Source: Halieaceae bacterium
GTDB taxonomy: Bacteria; Pseudomonadota; Gammaproteobacteria; Pseudomonadales; Halieaceae
Direction of reading: 5' to 3'
Assembly: GCA_009886815.1 (NCBI GenBank)
Contig: QXYP01000267.1
Coordinates: forward strand, 1-6,712
Length of the DNA: 6,712 bases
The stretch's first letter is position 1. Each line of letters begins with the position of its first letter. A program made the translations under genes and the position numbers. The notes beneath the pieces are model-generated. The model was not told where the DNA came from and did no database searches. It was given only the letters and a program-made list of their open reading frames with translations. Positions 6,612-6,712 of the stretch are shown here, piece after piece.

Positions 6612-6648
6612 TTGGAGCCGTCCTTGTGTCTGTGGTATTCTCCGCGGC
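6612..6648 (+). promoter_or_regulatory. Extended -10 promoter of tRNA-Ser
   Basis: A weak -35 TTGGAG (6612-6617) is followed after 18 bases by TATTCT (6636-6641). TG at 6633-6634 makes it an extended -10 (TGGTATTCT). The sequence after it, CCGCGGC (6642-6648), is G+C-rich, as in ppGpp/DksA-sensitive stable-RNA promoters. Transcription would start only a few bases before the mature tRNA at 6652. Read-through from the six-gene unit could also feed this tRNA, as I see no clear terminator between them. Confidence 0.65.
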
Positions 6649-6651
6649 TTC

Positions 6652-6712
6652 GGAGAAGTGGCCGAGTGGTCGAAGGCGCACGCCTGGAAAGTGTGTATAC
6701 GGCAACGTATCG
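6652..6712 (+). tRNA. tRNA-Ser (anticodon GGA), 3' end outside the window
   Basis: The first 61 bases of a class II tRNA are present. The D-arm region GGCCGAGUGGUCGAAGGC is canonical for tRNA-Ser. The anticodon stem CACGC (6679-6683)/GUGUG (6691-6695) encloses CUGGAAA, giving anticodon GGA (6686-6688), which reads UCC and UCU. The long variable arm AUACG-GCAA-CGUAU typical of serine tRNAs follows. The T arm, acceptor 3' strand and CCA lie beyond the right edge. It closely resembles E. coli serW/serX. Confidence 0.95.

Noticed and set aside
171..6712. Genomic island or prophage bounded by tRNA genes
   Set aside because: There is no integrase, transposase or direct repeat of a tRNA 3' end within the window, and the first genes are ordinary chromosomal families.

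Overview
The window looks like chromosomal DNA from a gammaproteobacterium, probably a free-living aquatic one. Three tRNA genes, YadG, YadH and the long proteobacterial form of QueF all closely resemble the gammaproteobacterial versions I know. The genus cannot be fixed from the sequence alone.

Layout: positions 1-170 hold no gene I can identify. Two tRNA genes follow on the minus strand, tRNA-Glu(UUC) then tRNA-Gly(GCC) in transcription order, with a good sigma70-type promoter at 357-385. Diverging from them is a tight plus-strand run of six genes, 499-6600. They are yadG (ABC ATPase), yadH (ABC-2 permease), queF (preQ0 reductase), a secreted YfiR/DUF4154-family protein, a membrane hybrid sensor histidine kinase with a CHASE8-like periplasmic sensor, and an outer-membrane beta-barrel-like protein. 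Adjacent genes overlap by 4 to 10 bases or are 4 bases apart, so one mRNA with translational coupling is likely. After a 51-base gap with a probable extended -10 promoter, a tRNA-Ser(GGA) begins and runs off the right edge.

Functionally the run has two parts. The first half is housekeeping-like: a YadGH exporter of unknown substrate, and QueF, which makes preQ1 for queuosine modification of tRNA. The second half is a likely envelope-spanning signalling module. It resembles the YfiB-YfiN-YfiR (Tpb/Yfi) system, in which periplasmic YfiR restrains the CHASE8 sensor of the diguanylate cyclase YfiN and an outer-membrane partner (YfiB) relieves this. Here the sensor drives a histidine kinase with a receiver domain instead of a GGDEF domain, and the outer-membrane component is a barrel instead of a Pal-like lipoprotein. 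This is the most interesting content of the window. The parts are recognisable families; the wiring is inference.
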